Source of the DNA: Vibrio sp. SCSIO 43135
GTDB lineage: Bacteria; Pseudomonadota; Gammaproteobacteria; Enterobacterales; Vibrionaceae
Assembly: GCF_023716665.1 (NCBI RefSeq)
Contig: NZ_CP071860.1
Coordinates: 1,674,001-1,738,000 of the forward strand
Reading direction: 5' to 3'
Length of the DNA stretch: 64,000 nt
The notes beneath the pieces are model-generated. The model was not told the origin of the DNA. It did no database searches and saw only the letters and a list, made by a program, of their open reading frames with translations. Both the position numbers and the translations under genes were made by a program. Below, one piece after another: positions 44,304 through 52,452 of this stretch. Numbering within the stretch: the stretch's first letter is position 1; the number at the start of each line of letters is the position of its first letter.

Positions 44304-45038
44304 TTAACGGATCTCAAACGAGCCGTCTTGGTTTAAGAACAGGTTCAAATCAGCTTCTACCGAGTGATTGAGCACCTTATCGACATTAACGGCATCGGAG
44401 CGTAAATAGAACTCCAGTGCCTCTTCTGGTGACGTTCCCCCTCGGACCTTACGCCCAACTAAACGCTCTTGTAGAAACTCCGGCTGAGTATCAATAAACA
44501 CAGTAAAGTCGGCCAGTCGATGCAGCTCATTCCAGACGGGTTCGTTTAGCAGCAGCCAGTTACCCTCAACGACAACAACATTGCGCTGCACCGAAATAGC
44601 ATCATCAACTGGGTCATGTAAATTTCGGTCGTAGTAAGGCCACTTTGAATCTTTGACTTTGAGCTGCTTTAGTTTGTCGATCAGCTCCGTGAGATTAAAA
44701 GTTTCGTAGGAACCTTTGATGCTTCGCAATGGCACAATCTCTCCATTACGCTCAATGGTATTGGTGTCTAGGATCTCATTGGGGTAGTGAAAGCCGTCAA
44801 AAGGCAGTACCTGCAAGGGTTCTAGCTGTTGATGCTGTTCGGAAAGGTGTTCCCAAAATGCCGCTAATGTGGATTTTCCGCTACCCGGAGGAGCACCAAG
44901 GAAGATAACGACTCGCTCCTCTTTTTCTTGGTACAAGCGAGTGAATTTTTCGATAAGAGGTTGATGGATTTTTTTAACATCGTTGTCCGGAAATACGGCT
45001 TCCGTTTCAAAGCCACTGACATTTAAATTCACTTTCAT
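44304..45038 (-). CDS. P-loop kinase, YggC / uridine-kinase-like family
   Basis: 244 residues with Walker A GAPPGSGKST (about 48-57), a lid with REELVGRKVRGG-like ERLVGRKVRGG and the tail FYLRSDAVNVDKVL. It resembles YggC of E. coli, a nucleoside/fructose/pantothenate-kinase-like protein with unknown substrate. In E. coli it also lies by cmtAB, yggP and yggD. In this operon it follows the MltR-like gene by 9 bases and precedes the PHP phosphatase. A role phosphorylating the sugar released by the operon is likely but unproven. Confidence 0.84.
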   Translation of the reverse strand: MKVNLNVSGFETEAVFPDNDVKKIHQPLIEKFTRLYQEKEERVVIFLGAPPGSGKSTLAAFWEHLSEQHQQLEPLQVLPFDGFHYPNEILDTNTIERNGEIVPLRSIKGSYETFNLTELIDKLKQLKVKDSKWPYYDRNLHDPVDDAISVQRNVVVVEGNWLLLNEPVWNELHRLADFTVFIDTQPEFLQERLVGRKVRGGTSPEEALEFYLRSDAVNVDKVLNHSVEADLNLFLNQDGSFEIR

Positions 45039-45047
45039 GGTGAACCC

Positions 45048-45566
45048 TTATTGATTGATCTCCTCTTCGATTCTTTCCAACAACATTTCGCACGACAGTT
45101 TCAGTACTGTTTTGATCAGAGATTCGTATCTCATTTGCGAAAAGGACTCAAACGAAGAGAACTTAAGCTGATTAATGGACTCAAGGTAAAAGCTGTCTTG
45201 CTGCGACGATAAGATGGCCTGATTGTTTATAAAGTCGTATATCACATCATCAACAAATTCGACGCTCTCTGGCTGCGATGCCGCATACTCCAATACTTGG
45301 TCGTAAAGACCGATATCGGCGTACGTTTCTAGGGAGATTTTCCCCATCGCAAACATCAACTTCGACATGACATCCGTCGTCACCAGCGGGCCATCGTCTT
45401 TCAATAACGGATCCACCGCATACTCCTTCACTAGGTCGTCTTGCACGAACACTCTCGGAAGTAATGCTTTTAGCTTGAGGTTGATTATTTGGTTTGAAAC
45501 CTGAAGAAAAGCGGTGGCACTTTCGCACTCATCCAATTTCTCCAGCAATTCGTCTTCACGTGACAA
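45048..45566 (-). CDS. MltR/YggD-family protein (mannitol repressor family)
   Basis: 172 residues, all-helical, of the MltR/YggD family, related to the mannitol operon repressor. The start is a TTG at 45566, about 10 bases after GGAGAGG; an ATG at 45585 is out of frame. The family's core LLPRVFVQDDLVKEYAVDPLLKDDGPLVTTDVMSKLMFAMGKIS is seen. Helix-turn-helix is not obvious, as in other members, so its DNA binding is uncertain; it may act with a partner. It lies between YggP-like and YggC-like genes. Confidence 0.84.
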   Translation of the reverse strand: MSREDELLEKLDECESATAFLQVSNQIINLKLKALLPRVFVQDDLVKEYAVDPLLKDDGPLVTTDVMSKLMFAMGKISLETYADIGLYDQVLEYAASQPESVEFVDDVIYDFINNQAILSSQQDSFYLESINQLKFSSFESFSQMRYESLIKTVLKLSCEMLLERIEEEINQ

Positions 45567-45625
45567 CGTCTGATGACCTCTCCATTATGTGGCAGCGCAA
45601 AGGCTACCACACAAATTCGTTGCAA

Positions 45626-46897
45626 CTAAACCGTTAAGCTCACGTCGTAAAACTCGAGTAACGCTTTTTCTGCATGTGCATTCCATACATAGTTGTTTGC
45701 ACTCAAAATAGCGTCTAGTTCAACGAAGAACGGGTCTTGGTCTGCCAGCGATAGAAACTCATCTATCGGTGTTAATGGCAAATCAATATGTGGGTAGATC
45801 AGTTTCTTACCCCCTGGAATATCCAGCTGATTCAAAATCGTATGTGGTGCAGCCTGCAGGCCACCAACGTGAGTGATCATGAATGATGGGTTCAAACGCC
45901 CTTGAGAAGACATCTCAATCGACTCAATCATATCGCCCGTTGAACCACCCGATGTACCGACAATATGAGTTGCTTCATAGTGAACGTTGTAGAAGTTAAA
46001 CGGCACTTTAAACTGCTTGTCGGTCGGACCGGCAAAGAAGTTTAAACAGCCATCATTACCTAACAGCTCATCTGCTTGCTCCAGCACTTGTGCTACTGCC
46101 GCGTAGACCATTACGTCGTCGTAACCTTGGCCACCGTTTAGCTGCTTTAAGTACTCTACAGGGTCGTCCACTTGCGCGGTATTCACATAGTGCAGCTCGA
46201 CGCCCTGCTCTTTCGCTTTAGCGACTGGAATTAAGCACTCAGCTCTGTCGAGGCGAGCAGCATCGATATCTGTCACTACAATCAGCTTAGGTTTTACGGG
46301 GCCATTGATGGCGTAGTCGATAGCACCGATACCCATAGGGCCAGCACAAGCCAATAGCGCCAGCGCTCCGCCCTCCTTGATGCCCATATCGTGTTCATAC
46401 ACATACGGTTTCGTGTGGTAGCTTGCGTGGTATGCACCAATGATGCACGACATCGGCTCAGCAAGAGACGCATCAGCAAAGTAGCTTCCTTCGTACGGCA
46501 GTACACAGCCTAAATCAATCGCAATTTTAGGAATGATGGAATACGTCGCGTTACCGCCGAACGTTTCATAGCTGTAGCCTGCGGAGTACCCAGAAGGCAG
46601 GCCCATTGCTGGCTGAAGAACAAATGAATCGCCCGCTTTGAATTGGTCTTTTAGGTTGTCGCCCACTTCGACAATGACACCTGCGTATTCGTGCCCTGTC
46701 ATCACTGGCACTTCATCAATGTTCTCTGGCACACGTTTGTGTTTGCTGCCTAGCAATGCCGCTTTGTAAGTCGACAAACAGATACTGTTTGAGATGTTTT
46801 TAACCAGAAGCTCATCGGCTGAAATACTTGGCAAATCAAAGGTTCTTAGTTGAACGTCTTTCTCACCACAGATAACCGCTGCTGTTGTTTGTACCAT
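45626..46897 (-). CDS. Zinc-binding sugar-alcohol-phosphate dehydrogenase-like protein (YggP-like)
   Basis: 423 residues from ATG 46897 (GGAGAGAAATC upstream; frame open to 46933). MDR-type dehydrogenase with GHEYAGVIVEVGDN (GHE motif, zinc-lobe His) and EPMSCIIGAYHA; the nucleotide-binding segment is ALLACAGPMGIGAIDYA. Longer than typical MDR (about 350) by an inserted C-terminal region. Resembles E. coli YggP, next to the cryptic mannitol PTS cmtAB. Likely oxidises the polyol phosphate made by the PTS, giving a keto-sugar phosphate. Exact substrate unknown. Confidence 0.84.
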   Translation of the reverse strand: MVQTTAAVICGEKDVQLRTFDLPSISADELLVKNISNSICLSTYKAALLGSKHKRVPENIDEVPVMTGHEYAGVIVEVGDNLKDQFKAGDSFVLQPAMGLPSGYSAGYSYETFGGNATYSIIPKIAIDLGCVLPYEGSYFADASLAEPMSCIIGAYHASYHTKPYVYEHDMGIKEGGALALLACAGPMGIGAIDYAINGPVKPKLIVVTDIDAARLDRAECLIPVAKAKEQGVELHYVNTAQVDDPVEYLKQLNGGQGYDDVMVYAAVAQVLEQADELLGNDGCLNFFAGPTDKQFKVPFNFYNVHYEATHIVGTSGGSTGDMIESIEMSSQGRLNPSFMITHVGGLQAAPHTILNQLDIPGGKKLIYPHIDLPLTPIDEFLSLADQDPFFVELDAILSANNYVWNAHAEKALLEFYDVSLTV

Positions 46898-46942
46898 GAT
46901 TTCTCTCCAAAACGGGGTGCTATGCCACCCCATACTGCATTG

Positions 46943-48367
46943 TTAGGCTGGTTGCTCAGTCGCGACCGTTTGTTGCTTAATCTTATCCATCAGCTCATCA
47001 AGCGCTGGATCATTGAGGAAGTTCTTAATTGTGATGACAGTTAGTCCTGTTGCATTGACCGCTCGGCTTTCTAAGCTTTCATGTGTGACCACAATGTCGG
47101 CCTCACTTGATACCTTTTCGATAGCGAAGTTTTTCACTTCAATATCAATTCCGGCTTGAGTCAGTTTACGTTTAAAGGTCGAGGCACCCATGGCGCTAGA
47201 GCCCATACCCGCATCACATGCAAACGCGACAAATGAAATTGGTTTCGCTGTTTCTTGAGTGGTTACTGCAGCAGTAGGTTTAACTGTACCTTCCGCTTTC
47301 ATGTCTTTCATATCTGATACAGATTGCTCAAACTCGTCTTCTTTGTCTTCTGACTTGCTCATCTTCAGAATCGCGCTAGCCACTAAGAAAGACACAATCG
47401 TTGCTGTTGTTACACCTGCGATAGTGGCGATGAAGCTGCCCTTAGGCGTAAGTGCTAGGTAAGAGAAGATAGAACCCGGACTAGGACCCGCTACTAAACC
47501 AGCATCCAGTAAGTTGAAGGTCGCGATACCTGTCGCAGCACCTGCAATCATTGCCACAATCATGATTGGCTTCATCAGTACGTACGGGAAGTACAGCTCG
47601 TGAATACCACCGAAGAAGTGAATGATGATGGCACTTGGCGCAGAGCGCTTAGACAGACCTTGACCAAACTTCGCGTAAGCCAATAGCATACCCAAACCAG
47701 GGCCAGGGTTAGATGCCACCATAAAGAAGATAGACTTGCCCGACTCTGCTGCCGCTTGCAGACCCAATGGGTAATAAATACCTTGGTCAATCGCGTTGTT
47801 CAGGAACAGTACTTTTGCCGGTTCGTTGATGATCGCCAGCAGAGGTAGGAATCCAGTTGCCACCAGCGCTTCGATGCCTGATTTTACAAACAAGTTCGCG
47901 GCAGTCACGGCTGGACCAACAATCTCGTAAGCAAACAGACACAAGATCATGCCAACGATGCCTAATGAGAAGTTGTTCACCACCATCTCAAAGCCTGAAG
48001 GAATTCGGTGTTGGATACGCTTATCCATTTGCACCACAACCCAAGCACTGAGCGGTCCCATGATCATTGCGCCGACAAACATTGGAATGTCTGCGCCCAC
48101 AATCACACCCATAGTACCGATGGCACCCGCTACCGCACCGCGTTTATCGCCGACGATCTGACCACCGGTATAACCAATCAGTAATGGCAGTAAGTAGGTG
48201 ATCATTGGGCCAACAAGTTCACCAAATGCTTCGTTTGGCATCCAGCCCGTTGGAATAAAGAGTGCAGTTATAAAGCCCCAAGCGATAAAGGCTCCGATAT
48301 TTGGCAGCACCATGGCAGTCAAATGACCACCAAAGGCTTGCACATTGGCTCGCATGTTTGCTTTCAC
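46943..48367 (-). CDS. Mannitol-family PTS EIICB
   Basis: 474 residues: EIIC with about ten helices and the mannitol-specific loop GGIHELYFPYVLMKP, then EIIB with phospho-Cys384 in FACDAGMGSSAMGAS. There is no EIIA domain; it is provided by the adjacent gene at 48380. Organisation EIIA + EIICB matches the CmtB/CmtA type of E. coli. The mannitol-class PTS moves mannitol or another hexitol or pentitol with phosphorylation. It follows the EIIA gene by 12 bases. The substrate may not be mannitol, since the usual mtlD is absent here. Confidence 0.9.
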   Translation of the reverse strand: MKANMRANVQAFGGHLTAMVLPNIGAFIAWGFITALFIPTGWMPNEAFGELVGPMITYLLPLLIGYTGGQIVGDKRGAVAGAIGTMGVIVGADIPMFVGAMIMGPLSAWVVVQMDKRIQHRIPSGFEMVVNNFSLGIVGMILCLFAYEIVGPAVTAANLFVKSGIEALVATGFLPLLAIINEPAKVLFLNNAIDQGIYYPLGLQAAAESGKSIFFMVASNPGPGLGMLLAYAKFGQGLSKRSAPSAIIIHFFGGIHELYFPYVLMKPIMIVAMIAGAATGIATFNLLDAGLVAGPSPGSIFSYLALTPKGSFIATIAGVTTATIVSFLVASAILKMSKSEDKEDEFEQSVSDMKDMKAEGTVKPTAAVTTQETAKPISFVAFACDAGMGSSAMGASTFKRKLTQAGIDIEVKNFAIEKVSSEADIVVTHESLESRAVNATGLTVITIKNFLNDPALDELMDKIKQQTVATEQPA

Positions 48368-48379
48368 GTGATGTTCCTT

Positions 48380-48823
48380 TTAGTATGCTTTTATTATGTC
48401 TAGCACTTGTTGCTTGGATGAAGCTTGTGCCAGCTTGGCAATATTCTCTTCGTCCACAAACATCTCGCTTAACGCTTGAATCACCTCAATGTGAGTATCT
48501 GAGTCTTTTGCCGCTAAAGTAATTAGGACATTGGCTGGGCCTAGGTCCGAACCAAAATCAACTGGAGATGGGAAGACATGAATGCCTAAACCCGTTTTTA
48601 GTACGCCGGTTTCAGGGCGAGCATGGGGCATGGCAAGTCCAGGGCATAGAACATAGTAAGGGCCATTGTCTTCGGTAGACTGAATAATGGCATCAGCATA
48701 GTGCTGAGAGACGTAACCTTTATCTTCTAGATACTGAGTCGTCTTCTTAACCGCTTCTTGCCATTGGTAAGCACGGTCATTAATAACATCTACTAGTTCG
48801 TGGTCGATTAACTCATACAGCAT
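48380..48823 (-). CDS. Mannitol/fructose-family PTS EIIA
   Basis: 147 residues, one EIIA domain of the mannitol/fructose class, phospho-His67 in PGLAMPHARPETG. It takes phosphate from HPr and passes it to the EIICB next to it. The gene starts the operon 48823 to 43531, reading to EIICB, YggP-, MltR-, YggC-like and PHP. Its promoter lies in the AT-rich region 48824-49270; a palindrome at 49098 may be regulatory. Confidence 0.9.
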   Translation of the reverse strand: MLYELIDHELVDVINDRAYQWQEAVKKTTQYLEDKGYVSQHYADAIIQSTEDNGPYYVLCPGLAMPHARPETGVLKTGLGIHVFPSPVDFGSDLGPANVLITLAAKDSDTHIEVIQALSEMFVDEENIAKLAQASSKQQVLDIIKAY

Positions 48824-49270
48824 TTTTTTACCCTATCAACATATCGTCATCCGATGGGGTCATTATCAATAACAGCCCACTCACCACGCAACTGAGCTGT
48901 TTTTGTGATGCACACCTCACTTAATTGGGTGTCAACCTGTTTTAATGGGCTTCCCTCAAAATTCTGCCAAGAAATTTAATTACATTTTTCTCATTAGACA
49001 CAAGTCAATAGACGAAATTTGATCCAATCAAAACTTCTAGGATTTTTTTGAAATTCATAATATTCAAAGTAGATCACAATAAGCCCATTGACTAAGCGTT
49101 TATCGTGATAAATCTCAAAGTTAATTTAAGGCTATTTGGCGTCTTAAGAATAAGAAGCAGCGATCACCATCACATGTGAATGAATCATAAAAGCGATTTG
49201 TTATGAAATTACATAGGCAACTCTTTGCGCCTTGGTTCTCTGCTCCCCAACTGACTCAGCTTCCAACAAT
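48824..49270. promoter_or_regulatory. AT-rich promoter region of the mannitol-like PTS operon
   Basis: About 450 bases without a gene, very AT-rich from 48960 to 49090. Within it are GTTTATCGTGATAAAT (49098-49113) and the dyad TCACATGTGA (49170-49179). A near-CRP match at about 48901 (TGTGA then TCAC) has wrong spacing, so I do not call it. No open frame or clear RNA gene is visible; a small RNA is possible but unsupported. Confidence 0.5.
49098..49113. promoter_or_regulatory. Near copy of the 39.4-kb operator palindrome
   Basis: GTTTATCGTGATAAAT differs from ATTTATCATGATAAAT (39417 and 39447) at two positions. It lies about 275 bases upstream of the EIIA start at 48823. If not chance, the FadR-type regulator at 39617 or a relative may also act here. 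Confidence 0.35.
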
Positions 49271-49296
49271 AAAAAAGCCCAGCCAAAAGGCTGGGC
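49271..49296 (-). terminator. Terminator of the 12-kb PTS-pentose phosphate operon
   Basis: GCCCAGCC (49277-49284) and GGCTGGGC (49289-49296) with AAAA loop; on the minus strand TTTTTT follows (49271-49276). It lies 49 bases after the porin stop at 49345 and ends the operon that starts at 61204. Confidence 0.92.
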
Positions 49297-49344
49297 AAGA
49301 CGGCAGTTCGATTACATCGCTGGTAATCTAATAGGACTTAAATC

Positions 49345-50763
49345 TTAGAAGTTATAGATAAGCGCTAATTCTACGCGCGCGATATCTTTACTATCTGGGC
49401 CAACAACATCATCGGTGTAGTCGCTTGCCAACGCGTAGTAGGTATTCACTTCGGTTTTCAGGTTGCCAGTAATGTAATTGTGGAACTGCAGATAGAACTG
49501 GGTGTACGCATATTTCTCATCTGAGTTTTCACCAAAGAGTACATCTTGGTTAAGCGTGTATATTGCGTCGTCGGTGTTTGCACGCCATGTCGACATAAAA
49601 CCAGTAATTATCGTTTGCTTCGGCGCATACTCAATCACCGAATAGCCACCTAGCTGCATGGCGTTACCGTAAGCACCATCATGAGCGAAGCCCAGCGGGT
49701 CGCCGGTCCACAATGGGTTGAAGGTCGTCACTTTATCGCTGTCTTTGTCCGAACCAGACGCATAGTGCAAGTTCATCCCTAAACGGTAGTTCCAGTCGGC
49801 TTTCCAGTTATAGTTAAAGTCGGCATAAGCCATGTACGCGGAGATGTCCTTGCCTGCATGATCACCAAACTGGTAAATACCATCGACCATGTAGCCAAAG
49901 CCTTCACTGACGAAGTCATGGGCATGCAAACCCAACACTTGAATATCAATGTCACCATCTGGCGCGTTAACAAAGCTTTCGTTGGTAAGCTGGTTACTCA
50001 TCACGTAGGCTTGCATCGCACCAAAGTCAGTACGCCAGTTAGCAAACAAACCTGTCGATTTTTTGCCATTAGTCTTGTCATCCCAGTTGCCACCGAAACC
50101 ACCATTTTCGTAGACAGGGAAGACTTCCTCACCGTAGTAAACATCAAAGTTGATGCCACTTACCGAGTACTTAGCGCTAGCCGCATTCCAGCTAGACTGC
50201 ACTGGTGTCGGTTCACGGTTCATCATTTGCCATTCGTTTAAGTAGATCTCTTGGCGGCCTAAACGGGTACTTAGATACTGGTCGCCGTCATCAATCAACT
50301 TAAACTCAGCAAATAATTGATGGAAGTCGGTACCTGCATCATCGACAGGGCCTGGGTTGTCTAGGTTGGTGTAGTTAGTACGAATTTCACCAAATAGGCG
50401 CATCCAATCTTGGTAAGTCACGTCAGTTGCAAACTGCATGCGCGTTCTCAGTTCGTTCTTTTTACGATCGTCGCCGTCGTACATATGATTCCAACGATTA
50501 TCCAATGCCGCTTTGATGTTACCGCTAAAGGATACTTTCCAATCGCCGCTCTCATCGATTTCGAGGCGCTTCAGCTTCTCAGAAAAGCTTTTTTGGCTCT
50601 CATCGAGATTGTCCACATAGCTCCAATCTTCGTTCGCTCGATCTCCCCAGAACACCATAGGGCTGCGTTCTGGCCATTCGGCAATGATATTTTCGCTGGC
50701 GTGTAGGGCGCCAGACACACACAGGGCAAGCAGTGTAACAGTATGTTTTGTCATGGTTTTCAT
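49345..50763 (-). CDS. Outer-membrane porin, alginate-export family (AlgE-like fold)
   Basis: 472 residues from ATG 50763 (GGA upstream; an ATG three codons later is possible; open frame extends to 50817). Signal peptide 1-20 or so (GALHA/SENI), then beta-barrel with NELRTRMQFATDVTYQDWMRLFGEIR and LGRQEIYLNEWQMMNREP, typical of the alginate-export domain family, ending LIYNF. It is the last gene of the 12-kb PTS operon, so is more likely the outer-membrane entry for its substrate than an alginate exporter. A hairpin (50800-50820) separates it from EIICB. Confidence 0.83.
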   Translation of the reverse strand: MKTMTKHTVTLLALCVSGALHASENIIAEWPERSPMVFWGDRANEDWSYVDNLDESQKSFSEKLKRLEIDESGDWKVSFSGNIKAALDNRWNHMYDGDDRKKNELRTRMQFATDVTYQDWMRLFGEIRTNYTNLDNPGPVDDAGTDFHQLFAEFKLIDDGDQYLSTRLGRQEIYLNEWQMMNREPTPVQSSWNAASAKYSVSGINFDVYYGEEVFPVYENGGFGGNWDDKTNGKKSTGLFANWRTDFGAMQAYVMSNQLTNESFVNAPDGDIDIQVLGLHAHDFVSEGFGYMVDGIYQFGDHAGKDISAYMAYADFNYNWKADWNYRLGMNLHYASGSDKDSDKVTTFNPLWTGDPLGFAHDGAYGNAMQLGGYSVIEYAPKQTIITGFMSTWRANTDDAIYTLNQDVLFGENSDEKYAYTQFYLQFHNYITGNLKTEVNTYYALASDYTDDVVGPDSKDIARVELALIYNF

Positions 50764-50799
50764 TATTGTATTTCCATATTTTGGGTACACGAAATCCTT

Positions 50800-50820
50800 C
50801 CTGTGGCGCAGGGCCACAGG
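50800..50820 (-). promoter_or_regulatory. Intercistronic hairpin between EIICB and porin
   Basis: CCTGTGGC (50800-50807) and GCCACAGG (50813-50820), 5-base loop, perfect 8-base stem without a U tract, in a 102-base gap. Likely mRNA stabilisation or attenuation of the porin. Confidence 0.5.
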
Positions 50821-50865
50821 AGGAGTCGCTTTGTTATTGGGATTCTTTAAAGTGAGCGGTTACCG

Positions 50866-52449
50866 CTAAGAGTCGATGCCTAGGGCTTCTTTGATGCCCG
50901 ATGCAATGGTAATCACGTTGGCACCATAGATAACTTGGATACCTTTGTTCATACGCACCACACCAATGGCATTGAGGTCCTGCTTCCATACTTGGTCGCT
51001 GGCAGCCAAAGAGTCATCGTGCAGGGAAACTCGTAAGCGCGTCGCACAGTTCGAGACGTTCTCGATATTGTCGGCACCGCCCAAGGCTTTGATGATTTCT
51101 ACCGGTAGACCTTTCTCGGTTTGCTGCTTTTTCTTCTTGAAGTCGTCTTTCGAATACAGTGCAATTTCACCGTCATCGTCTTCGCGCCCTGGAGTCTTCG
51201 AGTCGAACTTAAGAATGAAGTATTTGAATGTGTAGAAGTACACCACAAAGTACAGCGGGATAATCCACAACAGTGCCCAAGCATGAACTTTCTCTGGTTG
51301 CAGCAGGTTTGGCACCATGAATAGCAACTGGTTACCGTGGATAGATACGCCCATCATCTCGGTAATCACATACGCTAGACCATTAAGAGGCACGTGCACC
51401 GCAAAGAATAGGAATGGTTGAACAAATAGGAAGGTGTATTCCAGTGGCTCTGTAATGCCGATTACGGCTGCCGTAAACACTGCAGGTACCATAATTGCAG
51501 CAACCTTTTTACGGTTTTCCGTTTTCGCCGTCACGTACATCGCGTACGCCGCGCCTGTTAGACCACCAATCTGAATTGGAATACGACCACTTGTGAAGTT
51601 ATGAGTGATGTAGCCTGTCGCATCTGGTGAGCTCATTTGTCCGTTCATGATGTTACGAACGCCTTCATACACGATGCCATCAATTTCCATTACGCCACCC
51701 ACACGAGTGTACTCGATTGGGAAAGCAATCAAGTGGTGCAGACCAAACGGAAGTAGGCCTTTGTCGAACACACCAAATAGGAATGAACCAAAGATACCTG
51801 AACTGGTGATAAGCGTGGTGATCGACTGCAGTCCACCTGCGATTGGTGGCCATGCATAGTAGGCAAATAGTGAAATTGGCATGATCAAGAAGTACGAGAA
51901 GATCACAACTGCACGTGGGCCAGAGAAGAAGCTCAATAGCGCAGGCATTTCAAATTTGTAGAAACGGTTATGGATCGCCGCTGTGATACAACCAACGATG
52001 ATGCCGCTGAAAATACCCATGTTGTATGAGAATACGCCTAGGTTTTCGCCCCATAGAGAATTGAAGTTTTGCGCAGCGACTTTGTCGTAGCCTGCGTCGC
52101 TCATCAACGCAGCAACGCTAGTCGATTCCGGTGTCCAACCGTGGAATGCGGCAATTGAGCCTATCGCAACGTTGAAACACATAAACATAGTAAAACCGGT
52201 GAACGCTGCCCAGCCTTTTTCAGACTTAGCCAGTGCAAACGCCAAACCGATTGCAAAGAATGGTGGTAGGTTACGCATGACCATTAAACCGAGATCTAAC
52301 ATCAGTTTAAAGAATGCAAAGATGACCGAATCTTGCGCAGACATTTGGTTAACAACGCCCGCACCGACCCCGATAAAAATACCTGCGATAACAAGGACGA
52401 TGATCGAAACCATCATGCCTCCGGCAAGTGCTTGAACCTTATCTCTCAT
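50866..52449 (-). CDS. PTS EIICB, glucose superfamily (alpha-glucoside/MalX-like)
   Basis: 527 residues: EIIC (about 1-410), then EIIB with phospho-Cys468 in NVSNCATRLRVSL. Signature of the glucose-class EIIC: PFGLHHLIAFPIEYTR and GITEPLEYTFLFVQPF. The inverted order C-B and length fit alpha-glucoside, maltose or arbutin-type permeases. No EIIA is encoded here, so it should depend on Crr. Good ribosome site GGAG, 3 bases after the M20 gene. In this operon the imported compound is probably a sugar conjugate, because the upstream gene is an M20 peptidase; substrate not identifiable. Confidence 0.88.
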   Translation of the reverse strand: MRDKVQALAGGMMVSIIVLVIAGIFIGVGAGVVNQMSAQDSVIFAFFKLMLDLGLMVMRNLPPFFAIGLAFALAKSEKGWAAFTGFTMFMCFNVAIGSIAAFHGWTPESTSVAALMSDAGYDKVAAQNFNSLWGENLGVFSYNMGIFSGIIVGCITAAIHNRFYKFEMPALLSFFSGPRAVVIFSYFLIMPISLFAYYAWPPIAGGLQSITTLITSSGIFGSFLFGVFDKGLLPFGLHHLIAFPIEYTRVGGVMEIDGIVYEGVRNIMNGQMSSPDATGYITHNFTSGRIPIQIGGLTGAAYAMYVTAKTENRKKVAAIMVPAVFTAAVIGITEPLEYTFLFVQPFLFFAVHVPLNGLAYVITEMMGVSIHGNQLLFMVPNLLQPEKVHAWALLWIIPLYFVVYFYTFKYFILKFDSKTPGREDDDGEIALYSKDDFKKKKQQTEKGLPVEIIKALGGADNIENVSNCATRLRVSLHDDSLAASDQVWKQDLNAIGVVRMNKGIQVIYGANVITIASGIKEALGIDS

Positions 52450-52452
52450 AAT

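Noticed and set aside
48895..48915. CRP site TGTGA...TCAC near 48901
   Set aside because: The half-site spacing is eight rather than six bases and the second half does not match well.
49170..49179. Palindrome TCACATGTGA as an operator
   Set aside because: A single short dyad of 10 bases in AT-rich DNA with no second copy nearby; it could be chance.
48824..49270. A regulatory RNA like the vibrio MtlS in the PTS leader
   Set aside because: MtlS belongs to the mtlA locus; here the first gene is a separate EIIA and mtlD is absent. No promoter-terminator pair for a small RNA is visible.
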